Below are positions 45,740 through 57,402 of a DNA stretch of 64,000 nucleotides, piece after piece. Position 1 is the stretch's first letter. Each line of letters begins with the position of its first letter. The DNA lies in contig NW_027248397.1 of NCBI RefSeq assembly GCF_041260155.1, forward strand, positions 124,001 through 188,000, in the 5' to 3' direction. This stretch comes from Ptychodera flava (Eukaryota > Hemichordata > Enteropneusta > Ptychoderidae). The notes beneath the pieces were generated by a model, which saw only the letters and a program-made list of their open reading frames with translations, searched no databases and was not told the DNA's origin. Position numbers and translations under genes: made by a program.

Positions 45740-47007
45740 ATGTCGTCAACCGAGCGTTACGTTGCCGTGTCCCAGGGCGAAATTGATGCATTCATAACCA
45801 ACCAGCGCAAATCGAACACCATCAAAACAACAAATAATGCAGTTAGGCAACTGATGAAGTTTCTAGCAGCAACGGAGGATGGTTTTGATGCCGAAATTTT
45901 CAATTTGTCACCTGAAACTTTGGATTTGTACCTGTCAAAGTTCTTCATTGGAGCGAGACAAAGCGATGGGACAGAATATGAACCGGACACTTTGACAACT
46001 TATCAACGGGGCATCGACAGGTTTTTATCGGAGAACGGGTACAAATTTTCCATATGCCGGGATGCAGTATTCGCGAAATCTCAGGAGGTGATTCGAGCCA
46101 AACGATCTGATCTGAAAGCAAAAGGTAAAGGAAACAAATCCCGTGCCAGCGAACCCCTGACGGACAATGAAATCCTGATGATGCGTGAAAAAGGGGTGCT
46201 CGGAACCATTCACCAGAATCGCTCATGTTTACAGTGTGGTGGAATAATACCAAACTATTGGGATTTCGAGCATCAGATGAAAACAAGAAATTGCTGGGGA
46301 GATATCAAATTAAAAGTTACAGCTTCGGGCAGAGAGTACGTTGAATTTAATGAACGCGACAACAAAACCCGCTCCGGACAATATGCCATCAATCGTCCGT
46401 ATTCGCCCAAGATGTTCGCCGTTGACAACAAAGCCATATGTCCGATCGAAACCTACAAGCTGTATCGTGACCATCGACCTGTTGAAATGTGTACGGACGA
46501 CTCACGTTTTTATCTCGCCATCAATTACAAGCCAATTGGCAATATTGGTATAAGCGACAGCCAATGGGGAAGAACAAATTAGAAAACATCGTGCAGACTA
46601 TGGCCGAGAGAGCAGGTATACCGGGGCGTAAAACCAACCACAGCGCACGGAAAACAGCCATCCAAAAGCTCCACGATAGTGGCATCCCACCAACCCAAAT
46701 CATGCAGCTTTCTGGTCATCGAAATGTTCAGTCAATCAATTCCTATGCCGTCAACTCCCTTCCCCAGCAAGAGCTCATGTCCGACATTTTGGTGGGCTTT
46801 GATAACGACCGGCAGTTGGCGATACCAACCGCACAACCGAACGCTTCATCAATTCCTCGTAACGCTCTGCCCCATGGTCCTGTGTCAGAAAATACGTCAA
46901 CGATCCCGACAAGTCACGTCTACCCCGTTCAATCCGGGTTGAATTCAAGTTCTGGGCAATGTGCTCTGGCAGTTGCAGCAGCGGAATGTTTACAGGTGCT
47001 ACGATGA
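45740..47007 (+). pseudogene. Crypton-type tyrosine recombinase gene, decayed
   Basis: The ATG at 45740 starts a SAM-like/core-binding N-terminal domain (residues about 1-130: SNTIKTTNNAVRQLMKFLAA, LDLYLSKFFIGARQSDG, LTTYQRGIDRFLSENGYKF). The catalytic domain follows. The first catalytic Arg region (GFRASDEN) lies in another frame at about 46.22-46.29 kb. WGDIKLKVTASGREYVEFNE is back in the first frame. After about 46.54 kb the coding moves frame again and shows HSARKT (the H-x-x-R motif, about 46638), SGHRNVQ (about 46710) and the Tyr of INSYA (about 46740). This is the R...HxxR...H...Y set of tyrosine recombinases in the arrangement of animal Crypton/KIAA1958-like proteins. At least three frame changes make this a dead copy. 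Cryptons are DNA transposons that cut and rejoin DNA through the Tyr and usually lack terminal inverted repeats. Confidence 0.85.
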
Positions 47008-47831
47008 CGGGCTGTACCGTGAACGTTACAATAAATGTCGCTGGGTCGTCAGGGTTTCTGCAGCCACAACGAAGACGAAGGGCAGTCATATATGACACTA
47101 GCGATAGCTCACAGGAATGAACGTTGACCAAGTTTAAACATTTCTCAATCCAGCTTGTTGAAAGACGTGTTTTTTTCATTCATGATTGCAAAGCAGTTTC
47201 ATGTTTCTCTGTTTAGATACCTTGAATTGTCGCATCGTTCTGTGTTTACATATTGGAGCGTTCGATTTCGACAGAAGCGGCCATTTGTTCGTGTAATTTC
47301 CATTTTGACAACGTAGTTGTATAATAATCTACAAAAACTCTGAAATATACAGTTAAATTATAGCTTTATTGTTATTTCGATGCCGAAGTACAGGTTTCAC
47401 ATTTTTTGTAATTTTGAATGAGTAAGGCAAGCGGCAGTTTCTGAGTTTGATCGCACATAATAACAATTACATCAACGCACGATTTTGAACCGCATGGTCA
47501 TTTCAATTTTGACACTATGAAATAGTATTTTTGACGTTCGCACTTTACCTTAAAATAAAAATGTGAATATGACGACACTGTGTTCATCAGTTCTCTCTGA
47601 TCAGCTGCTATATCCATTCAAAGAAAGCTATATCCATTCAAACTTCGTGGGCATTGTGGTTTTACTCAGTAGAAACTGGCCGGCGTGGGCCGGTGCAATG
47701 TCCTGAATCAGCTGGGACCGCATAACTTCATCCGCCTCATTGACACAATAAGGTTCCACATAATATTGTACCGTAAAGCCAATTTTATTGAAAATTGAAA
47801 ATAATTGGGTCTATGTATGTTATAGATATAA
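47008..47831. other. 3' flank of the Crypton-type ORF
   Basis: No gene seen. A short doublet (GCTATATCCATTCAAA) occurs at 47606-47641. The right boundary of the Crypton insertion could not be set. Confidence 0.4.
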
Positions 47832-47853
47832 AATCTCCCAGTATTCCTCACTC

Positions 47854-47970
47854 GTGTGACGTCATCGAAGACTCGGGTTCCCCCCACATAGCTGTATCCC
47901 TCCTCGCCTACCGGCTCGGAGGGATACTGCCGCTATGTGGGGGGAACCCTCGTCTTCGATGACGTCACAC
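47854..47970. repeat. Left subterminal hairpin of the TIR element
   Basis: Arms GTGTGACGTCATCGAAGAC and GTCTTCGATGACGTCACAC continue inward through CCCCCCACATAG and CTATGTGGGGGG to a centre near 47910. Confidence 0.92.
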
Positions 47971-49308
47971 TCGTTCATTCCAACTTTTCCCCACACGAAA
48001 CTGGGCAGTTTGGATTATTCATACCTATCTTAATCCTACTGTTCGTAATGTTTATGTTGTAAACACATCTATCGCACACTTTAAACACCTTTCCCGGGTT
48101 TTGAACCGGTTGGTCAAAATTGGCTGTTCTGGCCTTTTTGATCACCCCTCTCAAAATGCTTGGATAGTTGACTTGGAAAACAATTAACATTAAAGTTTCA
48201 TTAGCAATTAAGCCAAACTCCGGAGACATCGTGAGACACGAACAATCGCAACAACACCAATTCAAAGAAAAGTCAAATTGGACTCCACGAACAGCAAAAA
48301 ATACAAAAACCTGAAAGCTATCTGAAGCTGCTAAACTCGCACTTCTAGAGATACCCTTTCAAACAAGGAACAAAACATGTCGCGTGCCCAAAGAATCGCG
48401 ATAAACCAGCTTGCAAACAGTAGACAAATTACCGTAAAAAACCTTGACAAGGATCGGGTTTTGTCTTTGTCAACACAAAAGATTACGTACACGAATGCGA
48501 AAGGCAATTACGCAACACTAAGTATTATACACAACTAGCCAGTGACGACACAGAACAATAGTAAACAAAGTACACGAACTATTAAACAAAATGTACGGAA
48601 ACAAACACATCGATCATGATACTTGTAAGTATCTTGATCAAGAAAACATAAAATCCGTACCCCGCAGTGGTAATTATTGCCTAAAAATCCACACAAACCT
48701 CGGCAAAATTCTAAAAGACACACTATCATAACAAATTTACTGAAGTAAAGAAACATAGAACAAACAAACTGAACCACCAAACGGACTCACGACGAGACCC
48801 AAACATTAATATACTTGCCTCGCTACTCGAAGAGCAAGACCACTAAAATGCATTAAAATAATTTTTCACAAACACAAACTAAGGAAAGAATCTACACTGC
48901 GACTGATGAGAAACCACACTCGGTTTCGAAACGCAAGCGTCAAAGGGCCACTCTATCAACTCTGTAACACAATAGGTCCGGCTGCGTCTCGCCATAAGCT
49001 TTCCCCACACAAACAAAACATTACAGTACACACTGATCCAAACTTTCCTACAAATATCCGAGGCGAAACAAACATTTTTGTTAACACAAACAATCGGATA
49101 AGAATGTAGGAACACATTTTTGAAACGAATCAAACACAAACTCGACACAAAAACATTTTGGATAGTTAGGTGGGAGCGTCTTTCATACTTTTTACATTCA
49201 TTGCTCTCGTGTGGGGGGTTGTCAACCTGATGTAATCGCAAATCCTCAGATTTCCATCTGATATAGGTATGTACGTAAACAAGAAAAGTAAACTCATGAA
49301 TTTTAATA

Positions 49309-49361
49309 GACGGGGTGGCTGAGACCAATTTCAATAGAGATTGGTCTCAGCCACCCCGTCT
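49309..49361. repeat. Right subterminal hairpin of the TIR element
   Basis: Arms AGACGGGGTGGCTGAGACC and GGTCTCAGCCACCCCGTCT with a short loop (around AATAGAG). Confidence 0.93.
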
Positions 49362-49405
49362 AAGTCTGTGTGGGGAAAAGTTGTCATGTCGGAATACTGG
49401 GAGAT

Positions 49406-49406
<1 letters not shown>

Positions 49407-49491
<85 letters not shown>

Positions 49492-49492
49492 T

Positions 49493-49544
<52 letters not shown>
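49407..49544. repeat. TA dinucleotide microsatellite
   Basis: Interrupted (TA)n bordering the TIR element. Confidence 0.97.
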
Positions 49545-49893
<349 letters not shown>

Positions 49894-49930
49894 TGTTATG
49901 AGTCAAACGATACTGATTTATTATGAGTCA

Positions 49931-50691
49931 AACGAGATCACAATTAATTAGATTACTTAGATTACTAAAGGCAGGGGGAGCCTATAAATACCCCTATCTC
50001 CCTGGGCATTCATAATCCAACATGAGTGGCACATGGTAGCAGCATCAACGAATGCTGCCGAAAATCTGAATCTTTCAAGAACCATGGTGTAAATTAAAGC
50101 ACTGTTCAACATATTACGTTTTGTGAATACTTGTGGCATCACCTTGTTGGCGAAATTCTCTCATTTTTTCCATTTTAAGTTGATTTTTGATGCCAAAACT
50201 GCTTCGATGCTGTGTTCGAAGCGTCCGAAGAACAATAGACGAAAGCATTCAACAGCTGCCAATCATGAGGGGACGCGCAAAGGTGCAAAACGATCAAACA
50301 TTTGTTGTGTACGTCGTATCGATTACGATGTCAACAATGAATAAACGATTCTTACAACTGAGCAAAATGCTTGACCAACGGTTACTGAACACGAGTCTCA
50401 GATGAGTTCAGAGACAAATGGACTATTTCATGGTTTCAAGCAGATTGCCTCTATCTGTTTGTTTGTTGATCTGTGTACCATAGGCCTATGAATGGATGAT
50501 GAGTATGTTGACCTGCAGTACGATATTTTACGATAGATCTCCTTTGGAAGTATGTTGTGGCCTAGCCCTGCTTACGATGCCGTGGCGTCACGGTGTTATA
50601 CGGCCTCCAACCACAGCTCTGTTGATAGCCATGGACAAAACTTGCAACATGCGGATCCAATTTTGACGAAGCACGAAAAACTACTACACTT
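49931..50691. other. No gene supported
   Basis: A minus-strand frame at 49957-50142 is open but unrecognised. Nothing else stands out. Confidence 0.4.
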
Positions 50692-51290
50692 ATATGCAGA
50701 TAAGAATGGACAGTGAATTTGATGTAAATGTTACTACACTTGTAATTGGTTTGTGAAGTTGTTCCAAAACTTGCCTCAGATGTTTCACTGACTTATTATA
50801 ACTGTGGTGAAAATCAAAGAGCTTTTATGGACCCATAGTAAACACACACCAAGGAGTATACTTTGCAGTGCACTTTACATACACAGAATCATATTACATT
50901 CCTTGATATCGATACTGCCGCTCTGAGTTACATTGTATCACAGCTGAGTCAGAGTCTAATTGTCAGTGAAGTTCTTTGGCTAAAAAATCATGATCCACAG
51001 GAAAAGAGCTGCACATATGCCAGAAGCAGTAAGTGAGAAAGTTGTCAAATGTGCAGGGATCAGGAAATCTTTATCCTACACACAGACACTAATAGTTCCT
51101 ACTTTATTGCTTTATCTCAACAATTACAGCGGAAGCCTACTGTGAAACAACACTGTCATAGGTCTGTTGTTTGCCACAACTCAACTAAAATTACCGATCC
51201 TGTAGTAAATTTTGAAACAACTTTACAAACCAATTACACAAGTGTGATAACATTTAGATCAATTTCACTGTCCATTCTTATCTGCATACA
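50692..51290. mobile_element. Inverted-repeat element, 0.6 kb
   Basis: The left arm at 50692-50772 (GCAGATAAGAATGGACAGTG onward) and the right arm at 51209-51290 are inverted copies of about 80 bp at roughly 85-90% by eye. They enclose about 435 bp without coding motifs. The long arms suggest a foldback or TIR DNA transposon remnant. No target duplication was identified. Confidence 0.8.
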
Positions 51291-51525
51291 ACAATAACTG
51301 TTTTCGGTCGAAATCAACTCGATTCCGATCTATGCATACCCAAATCACTCAACCGCTCACAGACTGCGAAAAAATGCTCTCGTGACGCCCAAAACCGTTG
51401 TTTGCTGGCGATGCACGGTCAATGGCCCATGGAGTGGACGGCCATCGGATACGTTCACGCCAAGATTATACAGGTGCCCATGAGCTACATTATTTCCTGT
51501 CGGGTAGGGGCGATGAAACTAAATA

Positions 51526-51743
51526 CACTGCATAAAAACCCTATAATACTTACTGTATTAACATGGATTTTTGCCTGTATTTTAGCTGAAGAGTGCATAT
51601 ACAGATGAATACAGTCAAGAATCCATTTTTGTATTCAGCAAGCCTGTATTCATGTGGATTCATGTGAATTCACGTGTATTATACTATAATACAGGCAACT
51701 CATTAATGTGAATTTATCTGAATTATTGGGTTTTCATGCAGTG
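51526..51743. mobile_element. CACTG-ended MITE, 218 bp
   Basis: The left end CACTGCATAAAAACCC is mirrored by GGGTTTTCATGCAGTG at the right. ATA on both sides is a likely 3-bp target duplication. CACT(A/G) ends with short duplications are typical of EnSpm/CACTA-type transposons (family knowledge). The interior is rich in GTATTCATGTGGATTC-like subrepeats. Confidence 0.85.
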
Positions 51744-54435
51744 ATAGCGATTGATTCATCTCTGTCAGATTTGACCAAAAAGAGACACTTGACATAGATT
51801 ATAACCAAATGTTGACCGTTCAGACTCATGAAAAAGGTCTGAAGATGCCGTGATGTCGTTCTTCTCCATACGTTTTTCTGAGCTTGTTTTTACTATCTAA
51901 CAGTTTTTTTTAATCTTAATCACTTTTCTTTCCCAACCAGGGCACAACATAACACATTACCTTTTTACTTTCAAAGTAACTTAGGATTCATTTAATTCGC
52001 AGATTTATAGACTCTTATGTTCTTCCTCGATTGTCTGTAACTGATTTTGCTATCGCGATATCGATATTGCGTTCGCACTCAGGTGTCTCGAAACTTACGT
52101 CATTCACTGAATAGTTTTCGGACATACTGAAGAAATTCGACAACTACTAACGAATAGTCGGCAAAATTTACAGAGACTAGCAATAATAATTATGGTCATT
52201 TCACCGTCTTTAGCTAAGCTGACTCGCTTGGCGGAAGCAGTATATAACAATCTGAGTTCCCATTTTTACCATTCAAACGAGTGAGATCATAATCTTACGC
52301 TCTTCCGAGTGGCCTGGAGATTTTTTATAATATACAATAAATTGACCTTATCAAAATTACTCTGTTTTACAATGCTTGGATATTGATATGTTTTCTATAC
52401 TTTTTGACTTTTGATTTGAAGTCTTTTGATTCTCCATTGGCGGCAGCACATGTACGGTTACAACCGTCATGTGATGACCGGAGTGTGCTTGTCAAGTTGT
52501 CAGGAAGTTGTTCAGAAGAAAAAGCATTTTGTATTTAGAGGCTGCAGTTCGGGATTTTTCAAGATGAACAACACATTATACATTTCCTACATCTTTGAAA
52601 CGGGGATTACGGTAATCTTTCATGTGATGAAAATTTTTGAACGTCTTTGCCATGTGTTCCCCCGATGAGTGTGAACTGATTCTTTGTTAGTAAAAATCGT
52701 CAGAAATGGTCCAGTGGCCGTGATAAAATAGACACAGATGTAAAACCATTGCGAGGAAGATAGTAAGAAATTCACATTGCAATATTTGCTGTCGTATTTC
52801 TCAGCAGGAATAATCAATTTTATACCTTGTGTATAAGACCAGCAAGCAGGTCTTTGGCGGTCAATTGCTTATATCAAAATAATCTTGATCGTAGCTGTTT
52901 GGCGAGAAGACAGTGGGTACTTATACTCTCGCAAAATTTTTGATATCATGTCTTTGTATTGAAAATTTTCGATCGGAGGCAGCTCAAATCAACAGCCGTG
53001 GTATATTGGCAATCATGCTCTCACTGGACACCTAACTACCTGCTATCAACAGGTAACATTGGTCGTAATCTTGTCTAATTCTGCCCCGCCTTTTGTACCG
53101 TCCAGAAATTTCAAAGCTAAAATTTTTTTACCCTGACATATAATACAGCGACCTTGCACACTAATGATCATTCCACTATTTCTGCTGGGAGTTGTTGGTT
53201 TTTTGTTCCGAGGCCCCGGTAAAATTTTTTCAATACGATACACAGTTTGAATATTTTCAAAGGTAAATTTAGTATATTCCCAGTTTGTGGGGTAAAGTTT
53301 GTCTGGAGTGACAGTTTGAGTTGACGCTGATAGAGTAGACGTCGAGCCCGGCACAGTTGACTGAGATCCGGTCGGTTTGGGGTCGTTTAGTCCAGAAACC
53401 TGCAGAGTTCTGTATGATCACCGTTTGGCATTTGGGTGATTTGTATTGGTCAAAGAAATTCGGTAACAATATTCGCAAGATTCTTTGTGTTGTTTTGTCA
53501 CCGTCATACACGTATACGGACGGTTTTTGATTAAAAACGGTAAAAAATATCCAGGGCTCGTAAATGCTTGCAAAGTTTATTCAGTGACTGTTTACGCAGC
53601 AGTCGTAAATACAACTAGGATTTACCACCACGTAACAACTGTAAACACCGCATCAATAGTCCATACGAAAATTTTGTGCTGAATCGAGGGAGATAACAAT
53701 TGCGGTAGGAAAGGTCAGTCCATCATCCATCAAAGTTGTTGATTGGAAAAATCTTCACTGTGCACCAACTACATGAGTGGCTGTTATAGTTGTACACGTA
53801 GTTCCATGGGCTTTCCACTGTCCCTTGTTACGAGCTATGTTCAAAGTGTGTCAAGCTACGAATATTTTCATGTATGGAGTTACAGACATCGGTGAAGTAC
53901 CGGTACATTGATTTTGTTCAAAACCACTGCCTGTTTGCTCCTCATTGTGTTTTGTGTCCCTAACGTCGACTGGCTAACGGTACGAGAAAATTCCCACAAT
54001 GCAATACGATCTGTCCACACGAAGGTTGAGATGCGCAGATCATAATAAAGTTTTCCTCTTCTGCGCATAGTTAACAACTTTTTCAGTGAGAGATCGCACA
54101 GCACATATAAAATCCCAAGATGCAACAGATTCCGCCTGCACGAATGTAAAATTTTGGCCGAGTGGGGGCGCTCGACCATTTTCGCCGATATCTAGTGTAT
54201 AACACCGGTTACCTAGAGGGTCTTAGTTGTAACCTTGTTCCCCTGTATATGGAGTAAATCTCACATTCTTCGCGGTTTTGATGTTTTTTGAATTTTTTTC
54301 AACTCCCAGCCGTTTTGTTTTAATAAATATGCAAATTAGCTGTAGAAAACGTCAGATTTTAGAGGTTTTTCTGTATCTCCTTCACCGTTTTCAAAATCAT
54401 CGCATATAAGGTTGACCTCGGCAGAGTTGACAGGC
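51744..54435. other. No gene supported
   Basis: Overlapping minus-strand frames at 53046-53511 are open for up to about 100 codons and contain a CxxC pair (RCIICQGKK), but I cannot assign a family. A plus-strand frame at 52426-52668 is likewise unassigned. Confidence 0.4.
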
Positions 54436-55000
54436 ATGGCTGCAAAGGTACGTTCTCGTTTTCTGTTTTCTCACGGTTTTCTGCAAAAAAATCGTGAATT
54501 TTTGTAATTTTGGTGTCCTCCTTAAACTTTTGGCGCCATTTATGCTATGGGTGGATAAGTAAGACAAAAATAAGAACGTACTTTTCTAGCGTACGTCCCA
54601 AGCTTTCCAACGATATATTATGAGTATAGGAGCGCCCTTGTTTGCTAAAACTAGATACAAATTTAGCGATGGAATGTAATTTTTAAGCAGAGATATAATC
54701 ATAGCATCATGAAACTACTCAGAAATGCATGGTAATGGTGTACGTACGACCCGCTCACGTTGTGCTGCTGCATATTTTAACGTCATTCATACAATTATTC
54801 TGTTTAAAACAATACACGATGTAGCCATGTGTGTCTGTAGCATCATCAACACATATTTTGAGATATTTCTGGGTTGAAAAATAGTTAAAATATATGTGTT
54901 TTATATAATATTTTCCAGGTGCAAAGGTCAAGTTATCTACCTTATTTTCCCGGCTCAAGTTCTCTACCCTATCTTCTCGCGACCACAACCTATCATCCTT
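54436..55000 (+). CDS. Candidate two-exon start of a gene (low confidence)
   Basis: ATG at 54436 in a good context encodes Met-Ala-Ala-Lys and is followed at once by a strong donor (AAG/GTACGT). A strong acceptor (ATATTTTCCAG) at 54918 opens a phase-0 exon to 55000 before GTAAGT, reading VQRSSYLPYFPGSSSLPYLL. That exon contains an imperfect 27-bp internal duplication. The next plausible acceptor (TTTCTTTATAG, about 55284) would give an early stop, so this may be a short-ORF or non-coding transcript, or chance. Confidence 0.25.
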
Positions 55001-55690
55001 GTAAGTTCACATCTCTTCCTGCTATACATCTACACTCTATCCCCTACCTCAAACACCCCCTCTCTGTATTGTAATGTATGTGGTATGAACGTTGATGATC
55101 ACCCATTCCAACATACAGAATCCCGCTGAGTTCAAAGCCAACTAAAACGTATGAATAATCAGGTTCAATACCATGGCAGTGTGTTCTTCAATTTTCAATT
55201 ACAAACTGCAGTACAGTTAAATTTTTAATTGTTCTTTATATAAATGTCTATAGAACTGACTGTTAATCATTTTTTTCTTTATAGGGGCTGAGCATCAAGC
55301 AAATCCATGATATTCCAAATATCCAGTGATCCTGCAACCTAGTTTCATGGACCTTTGTATTTACTTCACAGGTTTTTATTTGTCTTCAGACTTTGTGGAA
55401 TGGTGGTGGTATACTGACGCAAGCAAAATTATTTGGCAGTCCATGACCTTTTACCACTGGCTTTGCTCATGGTTTTTTTGTATTTTTATTTTTTATTATT
55501 TTTTTAGGATTTTAAGTTTTAATACTTTACAAGTAATCAAATGTAACTTAAAAGACAATTACCATGTTTAGCTGACAGATGACCAATGTGTGATTGTTAT
55601 ACAATCACACAGCTGCACAGCTTGCAACTATCATTTTAGAATTTAATTAGTGTGCTCTGCAAATGCGTCGGTCTGTCCTCATAAGCCATC

Positions 55691-56011
55691 TTACAAGTAT
55701 TGTTTTGGCCCAATGTCCACCCCCAGGTGTCGTCGAATATCCATTTTCATCCTCTGATGTGACATTTCAATACCTGAACTACTGTGTATGTTAATTCCAT
55801 TGTCTCTTTTCAGGAGTTGTGGGCCATGATGGGAAACACTATGCATATAGTTGGTAAGTGTCATGTGTGGCAGTTCAGTGATTATGCGTGACAGCCATCT
55901 TTTAGCTTTCTCACTGAACATGTCACACAGTTCAGCAAAGTCGTTAACATCAGTACCATATTGACTATTTAATGCATGGAATGTTTTCTCATTAAAATGT
56001 GTAAAACTCAT
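55691..56011 (-). pseudogene. Fragment of a transposon-type protein (tentative)
   Basis: A 106-codon frame contains LPHMTLTNYMHSVSHHGPQL and INIHSSSGIEMSHQRMKMDI. The spacing of a YMH...HHxP block followed by a (Q/S)SxGxE(M/K)xH block resembles the C-terminal part of a repetitive, transposase-like protein group I recall from cnidarian and other invertebrate genomes. No catalytic motif is included, so this is a partial copy at best. Confidence 0.35.
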
Positions 56012-56040
56012 AATACTATTTAAGAGAGTTTGGCTTTTTA

Positions 56041-56420
56041 ATTTTAATCATTTTTTGGTCAAAAAATCTTTAAAAAATCTCTTCCAACACTGCTAATCGA
56101 ACAGTTTTGATATTTAGGACATAGATCTCTACTGATAGTCGTTTTCAGATTGTTCAAATTATGCAGAAATTTGCAACTTTGTAATTTTAGGACATTAAAG
56201 ATATTTCAGACATTTTTAAGACATAAAGGGATTACCAGAATGTGATATATTCAAGTTATGAAGAAATGTACATTTGTTCATTTTAAGGGTGATTTTTACC
56301 ATTTTTGGTAAAACAATTGTATAAAAATTAATAGCAGGGTACACCAGAATTTGAAAGGTCTTTATGAGTATGTTTTAAATTTCTGAGAAGTATATTTTTG
56401 AAATGTCACCCATTTATTTC
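56041..56420. repeat. Diverged copy of the repeat at 4.6-5.2 kb
   Basis: Blocks TTTTTTGGTCAAAAAATCTT, GATTGTTCAAATTATGCAGAA and TTTTTACCATTTTTGGTAAAA match the 4.6-5.2 kb array in kind and order. Confidence 0.5.
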
Positions 56421-57009
56421 AGGGTTTATTTAAAGATATTACAAACAAACAAACAAACCTTTTTGTTTATGAAGGACTTTGTTGGACTAGGAAATAAGTT
56501 TTACCCTGCCAAGGACCCACTTTCCCCACTTTCTGCATGATGTACCTTCCTCTGACACTTTGACAACTTGACATGTTGTGTTTACTTTAGTGTGGACAAC
56601 TATATACCATGTGCACCAGAAGAAGCCTTGACTAACTTCTTTTTTCTTCAAAATTTACAATTGTCTATACAATACAAGAGGAAATGTCTTTAAGAAACCA
56701 TCTTACAAAAATGGAGTATGCATTTCATACATATACTTTTCAACACAATAAGTATGCCAAATTTTGAGCTTTTTCAGATTATTTTTGTACATTTTAAACA
56801 AGTATGAACATAAAACGTCATCCACAATATGGTGATTTTTATTGCTTATGTTTTTGATAGGAAGGTGTTAACACTGTTGGTTTTTTCCTCTCACAAACTT
56901 TACATACAAAGTTTCAATGTTTATTTGCCCCTTTTCCAGTAAATTATTGTATTTTACTCTAGAAATATTTCGTGTATATTTTAAATAAAATAATTTTACT
57001 GGATATCAA

Positions 57010-57402
57010 TGGTCTGTAATGTTATTTCAAGGCTTGAACACCCCGTGAACGCCCAACATTAAAGGTGTTCCACAAGCGCGTATCATGTGTTCTAGCCTTT
57101 AACACACTTATCGTTGAACGGCGTCCATGCGTTCAAAAAGTGTTACAGCCCTTTGAACGCGTAAAAGCGTTCAATTTTTTGAACACATTTCCTGTGCAAC
57201 GTGTGTTCAGATATGGAACACCATGGTGTTCAATATAATGTCTGATGAACACGTAGCGTTCAAAATCTGCACACGTATGTTCAAAAATTGAACGTTGGTT
57301 GAACACGTAGTGTTAGATTTCTGAACGTCTAGAGGCGTTCAAAAAGTGTTACAAAAAGGCGTTTAATTGGTGTTCTATCCTTGAACACTTCACTTTACAG
57401 TG
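57010..57402. mobile_element. MITE-like element rich in GTTCAA/TTGAAC
   Basis: The right end GAACACTTCACTTTACAGTG, reversed, matches the left end from about 57012 (CTGTAATGTT, then CAAGGCTTGAACACC). Ends are imperfect over about 35 bp. The roughly 390-bp interior has well over a dozen GTTCA/TGAAC half-sites in both orientations, many as inverted pairs. The CACTG end is as in the 51.5 kb MITE. Non-coding. Confidence 0.6.

Larger units (their letters stand above)
47832..49406. mobile_element. TIR DNA element, 1.58 kb, with a subterminal hairpin at each end
   Basis: The terminal repeat AATCTCCCAGTATTCC (47832-47847) is exactly mirrored at 49391-49406. Inside it lie a left hairpin (47854-47970, arms with GTGTGACGTCATCGAAGAC) and a right hairpin (49309-49361, arms with AGACGGGGTGGCTGAGACC). 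Next to these is a second exact inverted pair, CAACTTTTCCCCACAC (47981-47996 and 49368-49383). The right border runs straight into a TA tract and the left lies by TAGATATAA, suggesting TA-type insertion. Interior frames of 80-150 codons (minus) carry no motif I know, so it is probably non-autonomous. A fragment of the right end recurs at 2195-2395. Confidence 0.85.

Noticed and set aside
45757-46703. Minus-strand frames opposite the Crypton-type gene
   Set aside because: Antisense shadows. The plus strand carries the recombinase motifs.
53046-53511. Overlapping minus-strand frames with a CxxC pair, considered as a transposase C-terminus
   Set aside because: The motif is too short, there are no catalytic residues and no inverted ends nearby.
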